Assembly (NCBI GenBank): GCA_902801175.1
Contig: CADCHF010000003.1
Span: forward strand, 43,232 to 107,231
Reading direction: 5' to 3'
DNA length: 64,000 nucleotides
Source of the DNA: an uncultured Coriobacteriaceae bacterium
GTDB taxonomy: Bacteria > Actinomycetota > Coriobacteriia > Coriobacteriales > Atopobiaceae
Positions 32,928-42,692 of the stretch are shown in pieces (position 1 is the stretch's first letter; the number at the start of each line of letters is the position of its first letter). The translations under genes and the position numbers were made by a program. The notes below the pieces were generated by a model. It was not told where the DNA came from and ran no database searches. It saw only the letters and a program-made list of their open reading frames with translations.

Positions 32928-34691
32928 ATGAGTAGTGGAACGTTTCATAACCGCCAAGGGCGGAGCGGAGCATCGGGGTCCTCGCGTGGCGGGGGTTCCG
33001 ATGCTCGTGGCATGGGCACCGGCGAGGACTGGCGCCTCAGGGTCGCCTTTATCTTTGTTGCAGCTGCCCTGTTGGTGGTAACGGGTGCCCTGGTCAACTA
33101 TCAGCTCATTCGCGGGCCGGAGCTCAAGGCCGAGGCCGAGAACAACCGCTCCAATGTCATTACGCTGCAGGCCAGGCGCGGCACCATCTACGACCGCAAC
33201 GGCAACGTGCTCGCCATGAGCGAGGACTGCCGCACCATCTATTGCAATCCAAAGGAGATATCCGAGCCCTACCTCACCGCAGAGGTGATCGCCGAGCACC
33301 TGGGCGGCAGCTCCTCCGACTACGTTGACGCGCTCTCGCTGGACACCACCTTTTCGTACGTGCGCCGAAAGGTCACGGTTGAGACAGCCGAGGCCATCGT
33401 CAAGGAGCTTGCCAACAAGGAGCTGCATGGCGTCTACCTGCTGCCCGACAGCCGCCGCGTGTACCCGTATGGCGCTGTGGGTGGGCAGGTGCTTGGCATT
33501 GTGGGCATCGACGGCGACGGTCTGTCGGGTCTCGAGCTCTACTATGACGACCTGCTGAGCGGCGAGAACGGCGAGATGATCATTGAGACGGGCCTGGGCG
33601 GCACGCCCATTGCGGGTGCCGTGGCCCAGACCACCGATGCCGTCGATGGCACCGACATCGTCATCTCTCTTGATATCAACGTCCAGCGCGTGGCCGAGGA
33701 GCAGATCGTTGCTGGCGTGAAGGAGTACAAGGCCGACTCGGGCTCGGTCATGGTGACCGACCCCCAGAACGGCGAGATCCTTGCCGCATGCTCCACGCCC
33801 ATGGTCGACGTCTCGGACCTCTCGGTCGTTGAGGACGGTTCCACGAGCCTCAAGCTCGTGAGCAGCTCCTACGAGCCCGGCTCCATCTTTAAGGTGCTCA
33901 CCGCCGCCATTGGCATCGAGAAGGGTGTGGTAAGCCCCACCTCGACGTTCTATGTGCCTGCATACCTGCAGGTCGGCGATGACATGGTCGGCGACGACGA
34001 CGATCGTTCCTACGACATGCAAATGACCCTGCGCGAGATCCTTCGCCGCTCGTCCAACACTGGTGCCGCAATGGTTGCCCAGGACGAGATTGGCGAGGAG
34101 ACCTTTGCCGCGGGTGTTGACACCTTTGGCATTGGTCAGCTCACGGGCATCGACTTTCCGGGCGAGGTGCCGGGCATTGTGAAGACGCTTGCGGAGTATG
34201 ACGGCTCGAGCCTGGGCTCGATGTCGTTTGGGCAGGGTCTCGCCATCCCGCTCGTGCAGATGGTCCGCGCCATTGGTGCGGTCGCAAACGATGGCGTTGC
34301 GCTGACACCGCACTTCCTGGTGAGCAAGGGCCTTGACCCCGTGGATTGGGGAGAGGGGACCCGCGTAATCTCGGAGCACACGGCCACGCAGGTGGTCGAC
34401 ATGATGCGCACCGTCGTCGAGGAGGGAACCGGCGTCCCCGCGCAGGTGCCCGGCTACGACGTTGCCGGCAAGACTGGCACCGGTGAGCTTGCCGACACAA
34501 CCAAGGGCGGCTATGTGGAGGACAAGTACACCTCCTCGCTCATTGGCTTTGCCCCCGCTGCAAACCCAACAGTAATGGTATACGTGGGCCTCAACGGAAC
34601 CCCATACCTTGCGACCGACTCTGCAGCGCCGTTGTTCTCGTCTATCATGGGTGAGGCGCTCACCGACATGGGCGTCCTGCCTGCCAGCTAG
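32928..34691 (+). CDS. ftsI: Septal peptidoglycan transpeptidase FtsI (PBP)
   Basis: The 587-residue class B penicillin-binding protein has a transmembrane helix (38-58), the dimerisation region with RRGTIYDRNG, and a transpeptidase domain: SIFK with Ser319, SSN (375-377) and KTGTG (515-519). It crosslinks septal peptidoglycan with FtsW. It has no PASTA domain. No clear Shine-Dalgarno precedes the ATG at 32928, so a later start is possible. It is 12 bases after ftsL. murE, which follows ftsI in many clusters, is absent here. Confidence 0.93.
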   Translation: MSSGTFHNRQGRSGASGSSRGGGSDARGMGTGEDWRLRVAFIFVAAALLVVTGALVNYQLIRGPELKAEAENNRSNVITLQARRGTIYDRNGNVLAMSEDCRTIYCNPKEISEPYLTAEVIAEHLGGSSSDYVDALSLDTTFSYVRRKVTVETAEAIVKELANKELHGVYLLPDSRRVYPYGAVGGQVLGIVGIDGDGLSGLELYYDDLLSGENGEMIIETGLGGTPIAGAVAQTTDAVDGTDIVISLDINVQRVAEEQIVAGVKEYKADSGSVMVTDPQNGEILAACSTPMVDVSDLSVVEDGSTSLKLVSSSYEPGSIFKVLTAAIGIEKGVVSPTSTFYVPAYLQVGDDMVGDDDDRSYDMQMTLREILRRSSNTGAAMVAQDEIGEETFAAGVDTFGIGQLTGIDFPGEVPGIVKTLAEYDGSSLGSMSFGQGLAIPLVQMVRAIGAVANDGVALTPHFLVSKGLDPVDWGEGTRVISEHTATQVVDMMRTVVEEGTGVPAQVPGYDVAGKTGTGELADTTKGGYVEDKYTSSLIGFAPAANPTVMVYVGLNGTPYLATDSAAPLFSSIMGEALTDMGVLPAS

Positions 34692-34708
34692 TTCTTGGAG
34701 GGATGGAA

Positions 34709-36187
34709 ATGCTTTCTCTCACCGTCTCAGATATCGTCGCCGCTACCGGCGCCACGCTTGTGGCTGGCAGTGGCGATGCGGCCGTCCGTGCGGTCACGAC
34801 CGACTCGCGCGAGGCGGGGGCCGGTTCGGCCTTTGTGTGCTTCCGCGGGGAGCGCGTTGACGGCAATCGCTTTGCGGGCCAGGCTATCGAGGCCGGCGCA
34901 GCGGCTGTGTTGCTCACCGTCGACGCAACGCCAGAGCTCGTGGATCTTGCAAACGCTCGCGGCTGCGCGCTCCTTCGCGCCGCCGATATGGATGAGCCCA
35001 CGCCCGACGACACCGACCCGGCATCGACCGAGTTCCTCCTGCGCCTTGCGGCGGAGTGGCGTCGGCGCAACAGCCAGTGGGTCGTTGTTGGTGTGACCGG
35101 GTCGGTTGGCAAGACCACGACCAAGGACATGCTGGCCGCTGGCCTCTCTGCCAGCTTTGCCACCCATGCGACCAAGGGCAACTTCAACAACCTCATTGGC
35201 CTGCCGCTCACGTTGCTTGCCGCCTCGCCCGAGGACGAGGTCGTTGTGGCCGAGATGGGCATGAACCACGCAGGCGAGCTCACGAGGCTCACCCAGGTGG
35301 CGCGTCCTACCGTGGCCCTCATCACCAACGTGGGTACGAGCCACATTGGCTTTTTGGGCAGCCGCGAGAACATCGCCCGCGCCAAGGCCGAGATCATTGG
35401 CGGCATGACGGCCACCAGCGAGGCCGCGGGCAGCGTTCGTCCTTGCCTGGTGCTGACTGACGACAACGACTTTGCGGGCTTCATCGAGCAGCAGTTTGCG
35501 GCTCCTGCGGGCGTCGAGGTCGTGTACACGGGCTTCTCCGCCTCGAGCAACGTGCGCGCAAGCTCAATCGTCTTGAGCGACGACGGTCGTCCCACCTTTG
35601 AGCTTACTTGCGCCGATGGTTGGAGCACGCAGGTGACCCTCAACACGCCGGGCCGCCATGTGGTGAACGACTTCCTTCTGGCCATGGCCATCGTGGAGCG
35701 CCTTGGCGCAGACCGAACGGCCGCCATCGAGGCCATTGCCAACATGCCGGCCACCCGCATGCGCCTCGAGATCCTCTCGGCGCCCTCGCGCCCGCGCATG
35801 ATCGACGACTCCTATAACGCGAGCCCCTCGTCTATTGCCGCGGCCCTTGAGGTACTCTGCTCCATGGTCTGCGTGGGTAGGCGTGTCGCCGTGCTTGGTG
35901 AGGTTGGCGAGCTGGGCAGCGAGGCCGAGCGCCTCCATGGCTACATTGGTGCCTATGCGGCAGCCAAGCCCCTTGACCTGCTGGTGTTTGTGGGCGGCGA
36001 GAACGCCCAGCACATGGCTGAGGCGGCCCGCACCATGGGCTTCTCCGACGATCGCATGGAGGTCTTGCCCACGGCCCAGGCAGCGCTTCAAACTATTGGT
36101 GGCGCCTTGGCCGAGGGAGACCTCGTGCTGGTGAAGGGCTCCCGTTCTGTTGGACTCGACGCGTTTGTCAAGGGGGTGCTTGCCTGA
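34709..36187 (+). CDS. murF: UDP-N-acetylmuramoyl-tripeptide--D-Ala-D-Ala ligase
   Basis: The 492-residue Mur ligase adds D-Ala-D-Ala to the UDP-MurNAc tripeptide. The ATP loop is GVTGSVGKTTTKDM, followed by TKGNFNNLIGLPL and EMGMNHAGE, typical of MurF rather than MurE. GGAGGG ends six bases before the ATG at 34709; the in-frame ATG at 34703 touches that site. Its stop shares a base with the mraY ATG (TGATG at 36185-36189). Confidence 0.94.
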   Translation: MLSLTVSDIVAATGATLVAGSGDAAVRAVTTDSREAGAGSAFVCFRGERVDGNRFAGQAIEAGAAAVLLTVDATPELVDLANARGCALLRAADMDEPTPDDTDPASTEFLLRLAAEWRRRNSQWVVVGVTGSVGKTTTKDMLAAGLSASFATHATKGNFNNLIGLPLTLLAASPEDEVVVAEMGMNHAGELTRLTQVARPTVALITNVGTSHIGFLGSRENIARAKAEIIGGMTATSEAAGSVRPCLVLTDDNDFAGFIEQQFAAPAGVEVVYTGFSASSNVRASSIVLSDDGRPTFELTCADGWSTQVTLNTPGRHVVNDFLLAMAIVERLGADRTAAIEAIANMPATRMRLEILSAPSRPRMIDDSYNASPSSIAAALEVLCSMVCVGRRVAVLGEVGELGSEAERLHGYIGAYAAAKPLDLLVFVGGENAQHMAEAARTMGFSDDRMEVLPTAQAALQTIGGALAEGDLVLVKGSRSVGLDAFVKGVLA

Positions 36188-37215
36188 TGTTTGGCAATCC
36201 TCGTTATCCTTCCTACCAGGTGTTTCTTGCTGCGGCCATTGCCGCGGCGATCACCGCGCTGCTCATGCCGCTCTTCATCAAGATGATGCGTCACGAGGGC
36301 GTGGGACAACAGATCAGGGCAGACGGCCCCGAGCAGCACCTCATCAAGCAGGGGACCCCCACCATGGGCGGCGTGATCATGCTTTTGGCCGTCATCATCA
36401 CCTGCATGCTTCAGGCAAAGTGGACCACCGACCTCAAGCTCGCCGTCGCGGCAACGCTTGCCACCGGCTCGCTCGGCCTGCTCGACGACATCGAGTCCGT
36501 GGCTCACAAGCGCTCGCTCGGCCTCACCCCGTCGCAGAAGATGGCCGGTCTGCTCGTCATCTCTGTGGGCTTCTGCCTGATTGCGGTCAACATGTGCAAC
36601 GTGTCTCCGGCAGTGCACTTCCCGGGCGGATTCATGATTGACCTTGGTGTCCTCACTACCGTGCTTCCAGTTGCCGGCGGCATCAACGTTCCCTGGCTCT
36701 ACGTGTTCTTTGTCTTCTTGCTGATGGCTGGCCTCTCAAACGCGGTCAACCTCACCGACGGCCTTGACGGCCTTGCCGGCGGCTGCTCGTTTGGCGTCAT
36801 GATGGCCATGGCGATGGTCGCCTTCCGCTATGACGAGGTCAACCTTTCCATCTTTGCGGCCGCCATCGCCGGTGCCTGCGTGGGCTTCCTGTGGTACAAC
36901 GGCCATCCCGCGAGCATCTTTATGGGCGACACCGGCTCTCTTTCGCTCGGCGCCGCCTTTGCCGCGCTGGCGGTGCTCACTAAGACCGAGGTGACCTCGC
37001 TCGTGATGGGTGGCCTGTTCATCATTGAGGCTCTCTCTGTGATCATCCAGGTTGCGAGCTTTAAGCTCACGGGTAAGCGCGTTTTCTTGATGGCGCCCAT
37101 CCATCACCACTTTGAGAAGCTTGGCTGGGACGAGAACAAGGTCGTCCTGCGCTTCTGGATCATTGCGGCAGCATTTGCCACCTTGGGCTTTGCCCTGTAC
37201 TTCAAGCTCGGCTAG
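36187..37215 (+). CDS. mraY: Phospho-N-acetylmuramoyl-pentapeptide transferase
   Basis: The 342-residue membrane enzyme with about ten helices makes lipid I from UDP-MurNAc-pentapeptide and undecaprenyl phosphate. Conserved blocks are GTPTMGG, LDDIESVAHKRSLG, NLTDGLDGLAGG, MGDTGSLSLG and PIHHHFEK. Length is slightly short because of a brief N-terminal segment. It overlaps murF by one base; the next gene follows GGAGGA. Confidence 0.96.
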   Translation: MFGNPRYPSYQVFLAAAIAAAITALLMPLFIKMMRHEGVGQQIRADGPEQHLIKQGTPTMGGVIMLLAVIITCMLQAKWTTDLKLAVAATLATGSLGLLDDIESVAHKRSLGLTPSQKMAGLLVISVGFCLIAVNMCNVSPAVHFPGGFMIDLGVLTTVLPVAGGINVPWLYVFFVFLLMAGLSNAVNLTDGLDGLAGGCSFGVMMAMAMVAFRYDEVNLSIFAAAIAGACVGFLWYNGHPASIFMGDTGSLSLGAAFAALAVLTKTEVTSLVMGGLFIIEALSVIIQVASFKLTGKRVFLMAPIHHHFEKLGWDENKVVLRFWIIAAAFATLGFALYFKLG

Positions 37216-37224
37216 GAGGAGCGC

Positions 37225-38643
37225 ATGACGCCTACGGCAACCTCTACGGCATATCTTGGTGACGTCTGCGTGCTCGGCCTCGGCAAGACCGGCGAGGCCG
37301 TTGCGGCATATCTTGCGGGCCTCTTGGGGACTCGCGTGAGCTCGGTGACCCTCTACGGCGGAGCACGTTCTGCCGAGGGCGCGGCCTCTCGTGCGCTCGA
37401 GGGGCTGGGGGTGCGCGTGGTCCTTGGCACCGAGGACGTTCAGGGGTCATACGACCTCTGCGTGGCCTCTCCTGGCATCCCCGAGGGCTCGGCCTTTGTG
37501 CGTGCCGCAGCCGCCTGCAGCGCCGAGGTCATTGGTGAGCCCGAGCTGGCGTGGCGCGAGAGCCCCGAGCGCTGGCTTGCCATTACGGGCACCAATGGAA
37601 AGACGACCACAACCACGCTGGCAACGAGCCTGCTTTTGGCTGCGGGCATGGACGCGGTGGCCGTGGGCAACATTGGCAACCTTGCGATTGGCGAGGTCGT
37701 CGACCGCCCTGCAGACCGTTGGTTTGTGGCGGAGCTCTCGAGCTTCCAGCTTGCCGAGTCAAAGCAGCTGCATCCCAAGGCGGCGGCCCTGCTCAACGTG
37801 ACGCCCGATCACCTCTCGTGGCACGGGAGCCTTGAGAACTACGCCCTTGCCAAGGAGCGTGCCTTCGCCAACCTCGACGCGAGCGACCTTGCGGTCATCT
37901 CCTGTGACGACCAGTGGTGCCGCGATGTCGTCGAGCGCTGCGAGGCCCGTGGCCTTGCGGTCTGCCAGGTGAGCGTTGAGGGCGAGCCAACGGCCGCCAA
38001 CGCTGCCTTTGTGCGTGACGGACGGCTCGTGGTGCGCCTTGATGGTGCCGAGATGGATCTCATCGGCGTGGACGAGCTTGCCATCAAGGGCGCTCACAAC
38101 GCCCAGAACGCCCTTGTGGCCTCTGCCCTCGTTCTGCATGCGGGTGCGAGCCTTGAGGGCGTACGTGCGGGTCTTGCGGCCTTTAGGCCCCTCGAGCATC
38201 GCATCGAGCCCTGCGGCGAGCTGGATGGCGTCCACTTTGTAAACGACTCCAAGGCAACCAACACCGATGCGGTTGAGAAGGCCCTCACCGCCTTCCCAAA
38301 GGGCAGTCTCGTGCTGCTCATGGGCGGTCACGACAAGGGGACCGACCTTACGTCCGTTGCGGCGCTGGCTCGCTCCTGGGCTCGCGTCGTGGTTTGCTTT
38401 GGTGACGCGGGCGAGCGCATAGCACAGGCCGTGGAGGCGTCGAGTGGCCCCGCCGAGGTCCTTCGCGCGGAGCACCTTGCGGACGCGCTCAACGTGGCTG
38501 TCGAGGTCGCGCATCCTGGCGAGACCGTTCTGCTCTCGCCGGCATGTTCGTCCTTTGACGAGTTCACGAGCTTTGAGGAGCGTGGCCGCGTCTTCAAGCA
38601 GCTGGTCGCAGACGTCATTGCGAGTGGGGGAGACTCCAAATGA
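37225..38643 (+). CDS. murD: UDP-N-acetylmuramoylalanine--D-glutamate ligase
   Basis: The 472-residue Mur ligase has the N-terminal dinucleotide-fold VLGLGKTGEAVAAYL, the ATP loop ITGTNGKTTTTTL, ELSSFQLAESK and VNDSKATNTDAVEKAL, all MurD hallmarks. It adds D-Glu to UDP-MurNAc-L-Ala. TAGGAGGA lies before the ATG. Its stop overlaps the ftsW start (ATGA at 38640-38643). Confidence 0.96.
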   Translation: MTPTATSTAYLGDVCVLGLGKTGEAVAAYLAGLLGTRVSSVTLYGGARSAEGAASRALEGLGVRVVLGTEDVQGSYDLCVASPGIPEGSAFVRAAAACSAEVIGEPELAWRESPERWLAITGTNGKTTTTTLATSLLLAAGMDAVAVGNIGNLAIGEVVDRPADRWFVAELSSFQLAESKQLHPKAAALLNVTPDHLSWHGSLENYALAKERAFANLDASDLAVISCDDQWCRDVVERCEARGLAVCQVSVEGEPTAANAAFVRDGRLVVRLDGAEMDLIGVDELAIKGAHNAQNALVASALVLHAGASLEGVRAGLAAFRPLEHRIEPCGELDGVHFVNDSKATNTDAVEKALTAFPKGSLVLLMGGHDKGTDLTSVAALARSWARVVVCFGDAGERIAQAVEASSGPAEVLRAEHLADALNVAVEVAHPGETVLLSPACSSFDEFTSFEERGRVFKQLVADVIASGGDSK

Positions 38644-40028
38644 GCCGCTCCGAGACCCGGTCTGGCTCACATGCGGTAAGCTCCAACGGGACGGCCATGA
38701 TGTTTCTGCTTCTGGCCTTTGCGCTGACCGTCTTTGGCATCGTGATGATCTATTCCGCCTCGTCAATCGTGTGCCTCATGTCCGATGACCTTGGAAACAA
38801 TCCCGCTCACTATGCAAGCCGTCAGGGAATCTACGCACTCATTGGCACAGGCGCTGCCATTGCTCTGGCGTGGGCCGACTATCACGTTTGGATGGAGAGG
38901 CTCCGCTATTTCGTTTGGGGCGGGACGGTTCTGCTGCTTCTCGCGGTCATCTTTGCCGGCAGTTCCGCCTATGGCGCCTCTCGCTGGATCCAGATAGGAG
39001 GCTTTGGCCTTCAACCGTCCGAGTTTGCCAAGATCACGGTCATTCTGATGGCCGCGGCTCTGCTTAACGAGTACTACGCCGAGGGGTCCATTGACTCTAG
39101 GAGCCTTGCCGTGCAGGCCGCAATCTGCTTCGTTCCCATTGTGCTGCTCATCTTTAAGCAGCCCGACAAGGGCACCGTGCTCATCATGGCCATCACCGTT
39201 GCGGCCATGCTCTTTTTTGCGGGGTTCAGTCCTGCGGCATCGGGTCTTACCGTACTTGGGGTCATTGGCTTCATCTTGCTCTACGCCTCCTTTGAGCCCT
39301 ATGCCCGAGCCCGTATGGAGGTTGCCCGCAACCCTTGGATCGACCCCTACGGCAAGGGCTACCAGATCATTCAGGGCCTCTATGCCTTTGCCTGCGGCGG
39401 TTTTAGTGGCGTGGGCCTTGGGATGTCCAGGCAAAAGTACTCGTACCTTCCCATGGCCCATAACGACTTCATCTTTGCCGTCATTGGGGAGGAGCTTGGC
39501 TTTGTGGGAACGGTGCTTGTGCTTGCGGCCTTCCTGTTCTTGCTCTACCTTGGCTACCGCATTGCCCAACAGGCATCGGATTTGCAGGGCAGGCTCATTG
39601 CGTCGGGCTGCGTGACCATGATGATGATTCAGCTGCTCATCAACACGAGCGGCGTGCTCGGCATCATCCCGCTCTCGGGAAAGCCGATTCCGTTTCTCTC
39701 GTATGGCGGTTCGTCTATCATCATGAACCTCATGTTGGTGGGACTGGTGCTCTCGGTTGCACGGCACTCAGATGTGACTCAGACGAGCCGCGAGGAGCGT
39801 CGCAGCTCGTTTAGGGTGTATGACGGGCGCGGTGCCAGTGGGTTTAGGGTGCTTTCCGGAGGCGTTTCGACCACTCCAGAGAGCCTCCGCGAGTCGAGGG
39901 ACTTTGCCTCCGCCTATGGCGACGGGCGCATCTCCACCAACACAAACGGGACGAGGCGCATAGACCTTGGCCCCTCGTCGTCCGATAGACTCAGAGGCCG
40001 CGGCGCAAGTCGCGGTGGGAGGGAGTAA
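38640..40028 (+). CDS. ftsW: FtsW peptidoglycan glycosyltransferase (SEDS)
   Basis: The 462-residue SEDS protein has about ten helices, with signature stretches YASRQGIYALIG, GASRWIQIGGFGLQPSEFAK, LGMSRQKYSYLPMAHNDFIFAVIGEELG-type and GKPIPFLSYGGSSI. It polymerises septal glycan strands with FtsI. A hydrophilic C-terminal tail of about 85 residues, rich in Arg and Ser, probably extends into the cytoplasm. It overlaps murD by four bases. Confidence 0.95.
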   Translation: MSRSETRSGSHAVSSNGTAMMFLLLAFALTVFGIVMIYSASSIVCLMSDDLGNNPAHYASRQGIYALIGTGAAIALAWADYHVWMERLRYFVWGGTVLLLLAVIFAGSSAYGASRWIQIGGFGLQPSEFAKITVILMAAALLNEYYAEGSIDSRSLAVQAAICFVPIVLLIFKQPDKGTVLIMAITVAAMLFFAGFSPAASGLTVLGVIGFILLYASFEPYARARMEVARNPWIDPYGKGYQIIQGLYAFACGGFSGVGLGMSRQKYSYLPMAHNDFIFAVIGEELGFVGTVLVLAAFLFLLYLGYRIAQQASDLQGRLIASGCVTMMMIQLLINTSGVLGIIPLSGKPIPFLSYGGSSIIMNLMLVGLVLSVARHSDVTQTSREERRSSFRVYDGRGASGFRVLSGGVSTTPESLRESRDFASAYGDGRISTNTNGTRRIDLGPSSSDRLRGRGASRGGRE

Positions 40029-40031
40029 CAC

Positions 40032-41153
40032 ATGGACTCCAAGCTTAAGGTTGCCATCGCTGCCGGCGGTACGGCAGGGCACATCAACCCGGCTCTCGCA
40101 CTTGCCGAGGAGCTCTCGGCGCGCGGGCACGAGGTCGGCTTCTTTGGTCAGCAGCGCCGCCTTGAGGGGACCCTTGTGCCGCAGGCGGGTTTTAGCCTCA
40201 CCTCGCTCAACGTGACGGGCTTTGACCGCACGCGTCCCTGGACGCTCATCTCGGCTCTCTGGCGCATGCGCAAGGCCGAGCGTGCGCTCGATCGTCACTT
40301 TGCCGAGGTCGGCGCCCCCAACGTTGCCGTGGGCTTTGGTGCCTACATCGAGCTGCCGCTGGTCAACTGGTGCACCAAGCACGGAGTGCCGGTGGTGCTT
40401 CACGAGCAGAACTCGGTGCCCGGCCTTGCCAACAAGACCTCGGCGGCAAAGGCTGCCAAGGTCTGCGTCTCTTTGCCCCAGGCAATCGATGCCTTCAAGG
40501 ATCGCGTGAGCTCTCCTTCCAACATTGTGGTCACGGGCAACCCCGTGCGCAGGAGCGTGATTGACGCGAGCCGCAAGGTGGGACGTGAGGCCTTTGGAAT
40601 TGCGGACGACCAGACGATGCTTTTGGTGTTTGGCGGCAGCCTTGGCGCACGCCACCTCAACGAGGGCGTTGCGGCCCTCAAGGACGAGCTGCTCTCCCGC
40701 AAGGACCTTGTGGTGGTGCACTCCACCGGCAAGGAGCTCTTGGACGAGGTGACCTCTGCGCTCAAGCTCAACGAGGACGAGGCCAAGCGCTGGCAGGTGC
40801 GCCCCTACATCGACAACATGGGCGAGGCGCTCGCTGCGGCTGACCTGGTGCTCTCTCGTGCCGGTGCCTCCTCTATTGCCGAGATTGCCGCCCTGGCGGT
40901 CCCCAGCATGCTCGTGCCCTATCCGCTGGCAACCGCCGACCACCAGACCACCAACGCACGCTATTTGGTGGACGCTGGTGCCGCCACGATGATTGCCGAT
41001 GACAGCATTGACACCCCTGCCTTTGGCGAGATGCTGCTTGGGCTTGTGGACGACGCCGCCAAGCGCAACGCCATGCGCGAGCTGGCTCGCGGGCTTGGCC
41101 AGGACCAGGCCGCCGGCAAGCTGGCGGACGAGGTGGAGTCGGTCGCGCGCTAG
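40032..41153 (+). CDS. murG: UDP-GlcNAc--lipid I GlcNAc transferase MurG
   Basis: The 373-residue enzyme converts lipid I to lipid II. It has IAAGGTAGHINPALALA, GFGAYIELP, HEQNSVPGLANK, VFGGSLGARHLNE and SRAGASSIAEIAAL with the UDP-GlcNAc binding residues. GGGAGGGA ends nine bases before the ATG. It is three bases after ftsW. About 110 bases separate it from murC. Confidence 0.96.
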   Translation: MDSKLKVAIAAGGTAGHINPALALAEELSARGHEVGFFGQQRRLEGTLVPQAGFSLTSLNVTGFDRTRPWTLISALWRMRKAERALDRHFAEVGAPNVAVGFGAYIELPLVNWCTKHGVPVVLHEQNSVPGLANKTSAAKAAKVCVSLPQAIDAFKDRVSSPSNIVVTGNPVRRSVIDASRKVGREAFGIADDQTMLLVFGGSLGARHLNEGVAALKDELLSRKDLVVVHSTGKELLDEVTSALKLNEDEAKRWQVRPYIDNMGEALAAADLVLSRAGASSIAEIAALAVPSMLVPYPLATADHQTTNARYLVDAGAATMIADDSIDTPAFGEMLLGLVDDAAKRNAMRELARGLGQDQAAGKLADEVESVAR

Positions 41154-41261
41154 GGTGCGCGTGGCATGTGGAGGACTTGGCGCTTTCGCCAGCCAACCGC
41201 ATCCATCGGGTAGAGTAATAAGGATCAACAACTACTGGGTGCTCACGGGAAGGTGGTCATC

Positions 41262-42692
41262 ATGACAGATTCCTTGCAAGACGTCTCGTTTGCAAAAGCA
41301 CATTTCATTGGCATTGGCGGCGCGGGCATGAGTGGCATCGCTCTGGTGCTGCACCAGCGCGGCTTTACGGTGACTGGCTCCGACCTCAAGATGTCGCGCT
41401 ACGTCCGCTCGCTCACCTCTGCTGGCGTTGACGTGCGCGTTGGCCACAAGGCACAGACCATCGACGAGGTGAGCCCCGACGTGGTGGTCATCTCGTCGGC
41501 CATTCCGGAGTCCAACCCCGAGCTTGTCCGCGCTCGCGAGCTGGGCATTTCCGTTTGGCCTCGTGCCAAGATGCTTGCCTACCTTGGCGTTGGCGCCTCC
41601 ACCGTTGCGGTGGCCGGCACGCATGGCAAGACGACGACCTCCTCTATGGTCGCCTCGATGCTCGACCACCTCGGGCTCGACCCGTCGTTCCTCATTGGCG
41701 GCATCGTCGAGGAGTACGGCACCAACGGCCGCGACGGCCGCGGGGGCTACTTTGTGTGCGAGGCCGACGAGTCTGACGGCTCGTTCCTCTACCTTGACCC
41801 GCACATCGCAGTTGTCACCAACATCGAGGCCGACCACCTCGACCACTACGGCACGCTCGAGAACATCGAGAAGACCTTCTGCGAGTTCATGGACCTCGTG
41901 GGAGATGACGGCACAATCGTCATCTGCGGAGACGTTCCCCACTATGTAGAACTGGCCAGGTCCACGGGCCGTCACGTGCTTACCTACGGCTTTGAGCAGG
42001 GTAACGACTACGTTTGCAAGCCTCTCCCGCGCAACCCCGAAAAGCACCGTCTGGAGAGCTCCTGCGAGGTGTGCGCTCCCAGTGGGGCAGTGCTCAAGGT
42101 GACCCTCATGGCCAACCCAGGCCTGCACAACCTCCTCAACGCGACCGCATCGATGGCTGTTGCCGATGCCATTGGCTGCGACCTCGAGGCGGCCGCAAAG
42201 GCGCTCTCGGAGTTTGGCGGTGCCCACAGGCGCTTCACACACGTGGGCGACATGGCGGGCGTCACCATCGTCGACGACTATGGCCATCACCCCACCGAGA
42301 TCCGCGCGACGCTCGACGCCGCCTCTGAGCTTGGCTACGACCGCATCATCTCTGTCTTTCAGCCACACCGCTACACGCGCACTGAGGCCCTGATGGACGA
42401 CTTTGCCCGTTGCTTCGACAAGGCGGACCTGCTGATCGTCATGGACGTGTTCTCGGCTGGCGAGACGCCCATTCCTGGCGTCTCTGGCCGCGTGCTGGCC
42501 CAGCGCACGAGTGAGCTTGGCAACGTGGACGTGGTCTCGATCGATCGCCGCAAGGACGTGATCGCACACCTCTGCGACGTCTGCCGCTCCGGTGACTTGG
42601 TCATCACGCAAGGCGCAGGCGACGTGACCTCCATTGGTCCCGACCTGATGCTCGCGCTTCAGGATCGTGTGGACGAGGGTGCTCTGTCGTGA
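41262..42692 (+). CDS. murC: UDP-N-acetylmuramate--L-alanine ligase
   Basis: The 476-residue Mur ligase adds L-Ala to UDP-MurNAc. It has FIGIGGAGMSGIA, the ATP loop AGTHGKTTTSSM, EADESDGSFLYL and VDDYGHHPTEI. The ATG at 41262 has AAGGTGG five bases upstream; a GTG at 41253 is in that site. Its stop overlaps the murB GTG (GTGA at 42689-42692). Confidence 0.96.
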   Translation: MTDSLQDVSFAKAHFIGIGGAGMSGIALVLHQRGFTVTGSDLKMSRYVRSLTSAGVDVRVGHKAQTIDEVSPDVVVISSAIPESNPELVRARELGISVWPRAKMLAYLGVGASTVAVAGTHGKTTTSSMVASMLDHLGLDPSFLIGGIVEEYGTNGRDGRGGYFVCEADESDGSFLYLDPHIAVVTNIEADHLDHYGTLENIEKTFCEFMDLVGDDGTIVICGDVPHYVELARSTGRHVLTYGFEQGNDYVCKPLPRNPEKHRLESSCEVCAPSGAVLKVTLMANPGLHNLLNATASMAVADAIGCDLEAAAKALSEFGGAHRRFTHVGDMAGVTIVDDYGHHPTEIRATLDAASELGYDRIISVFQPHRYTRTEALMDDFARCFDKADLLIVMDVFSAGETPIPGVSGRVLAQRTSELGNVDVVSIDRRKDVIAHLCDVCRSGDLVITQGAGDVTSIGPDLMLALQDRVDEGALS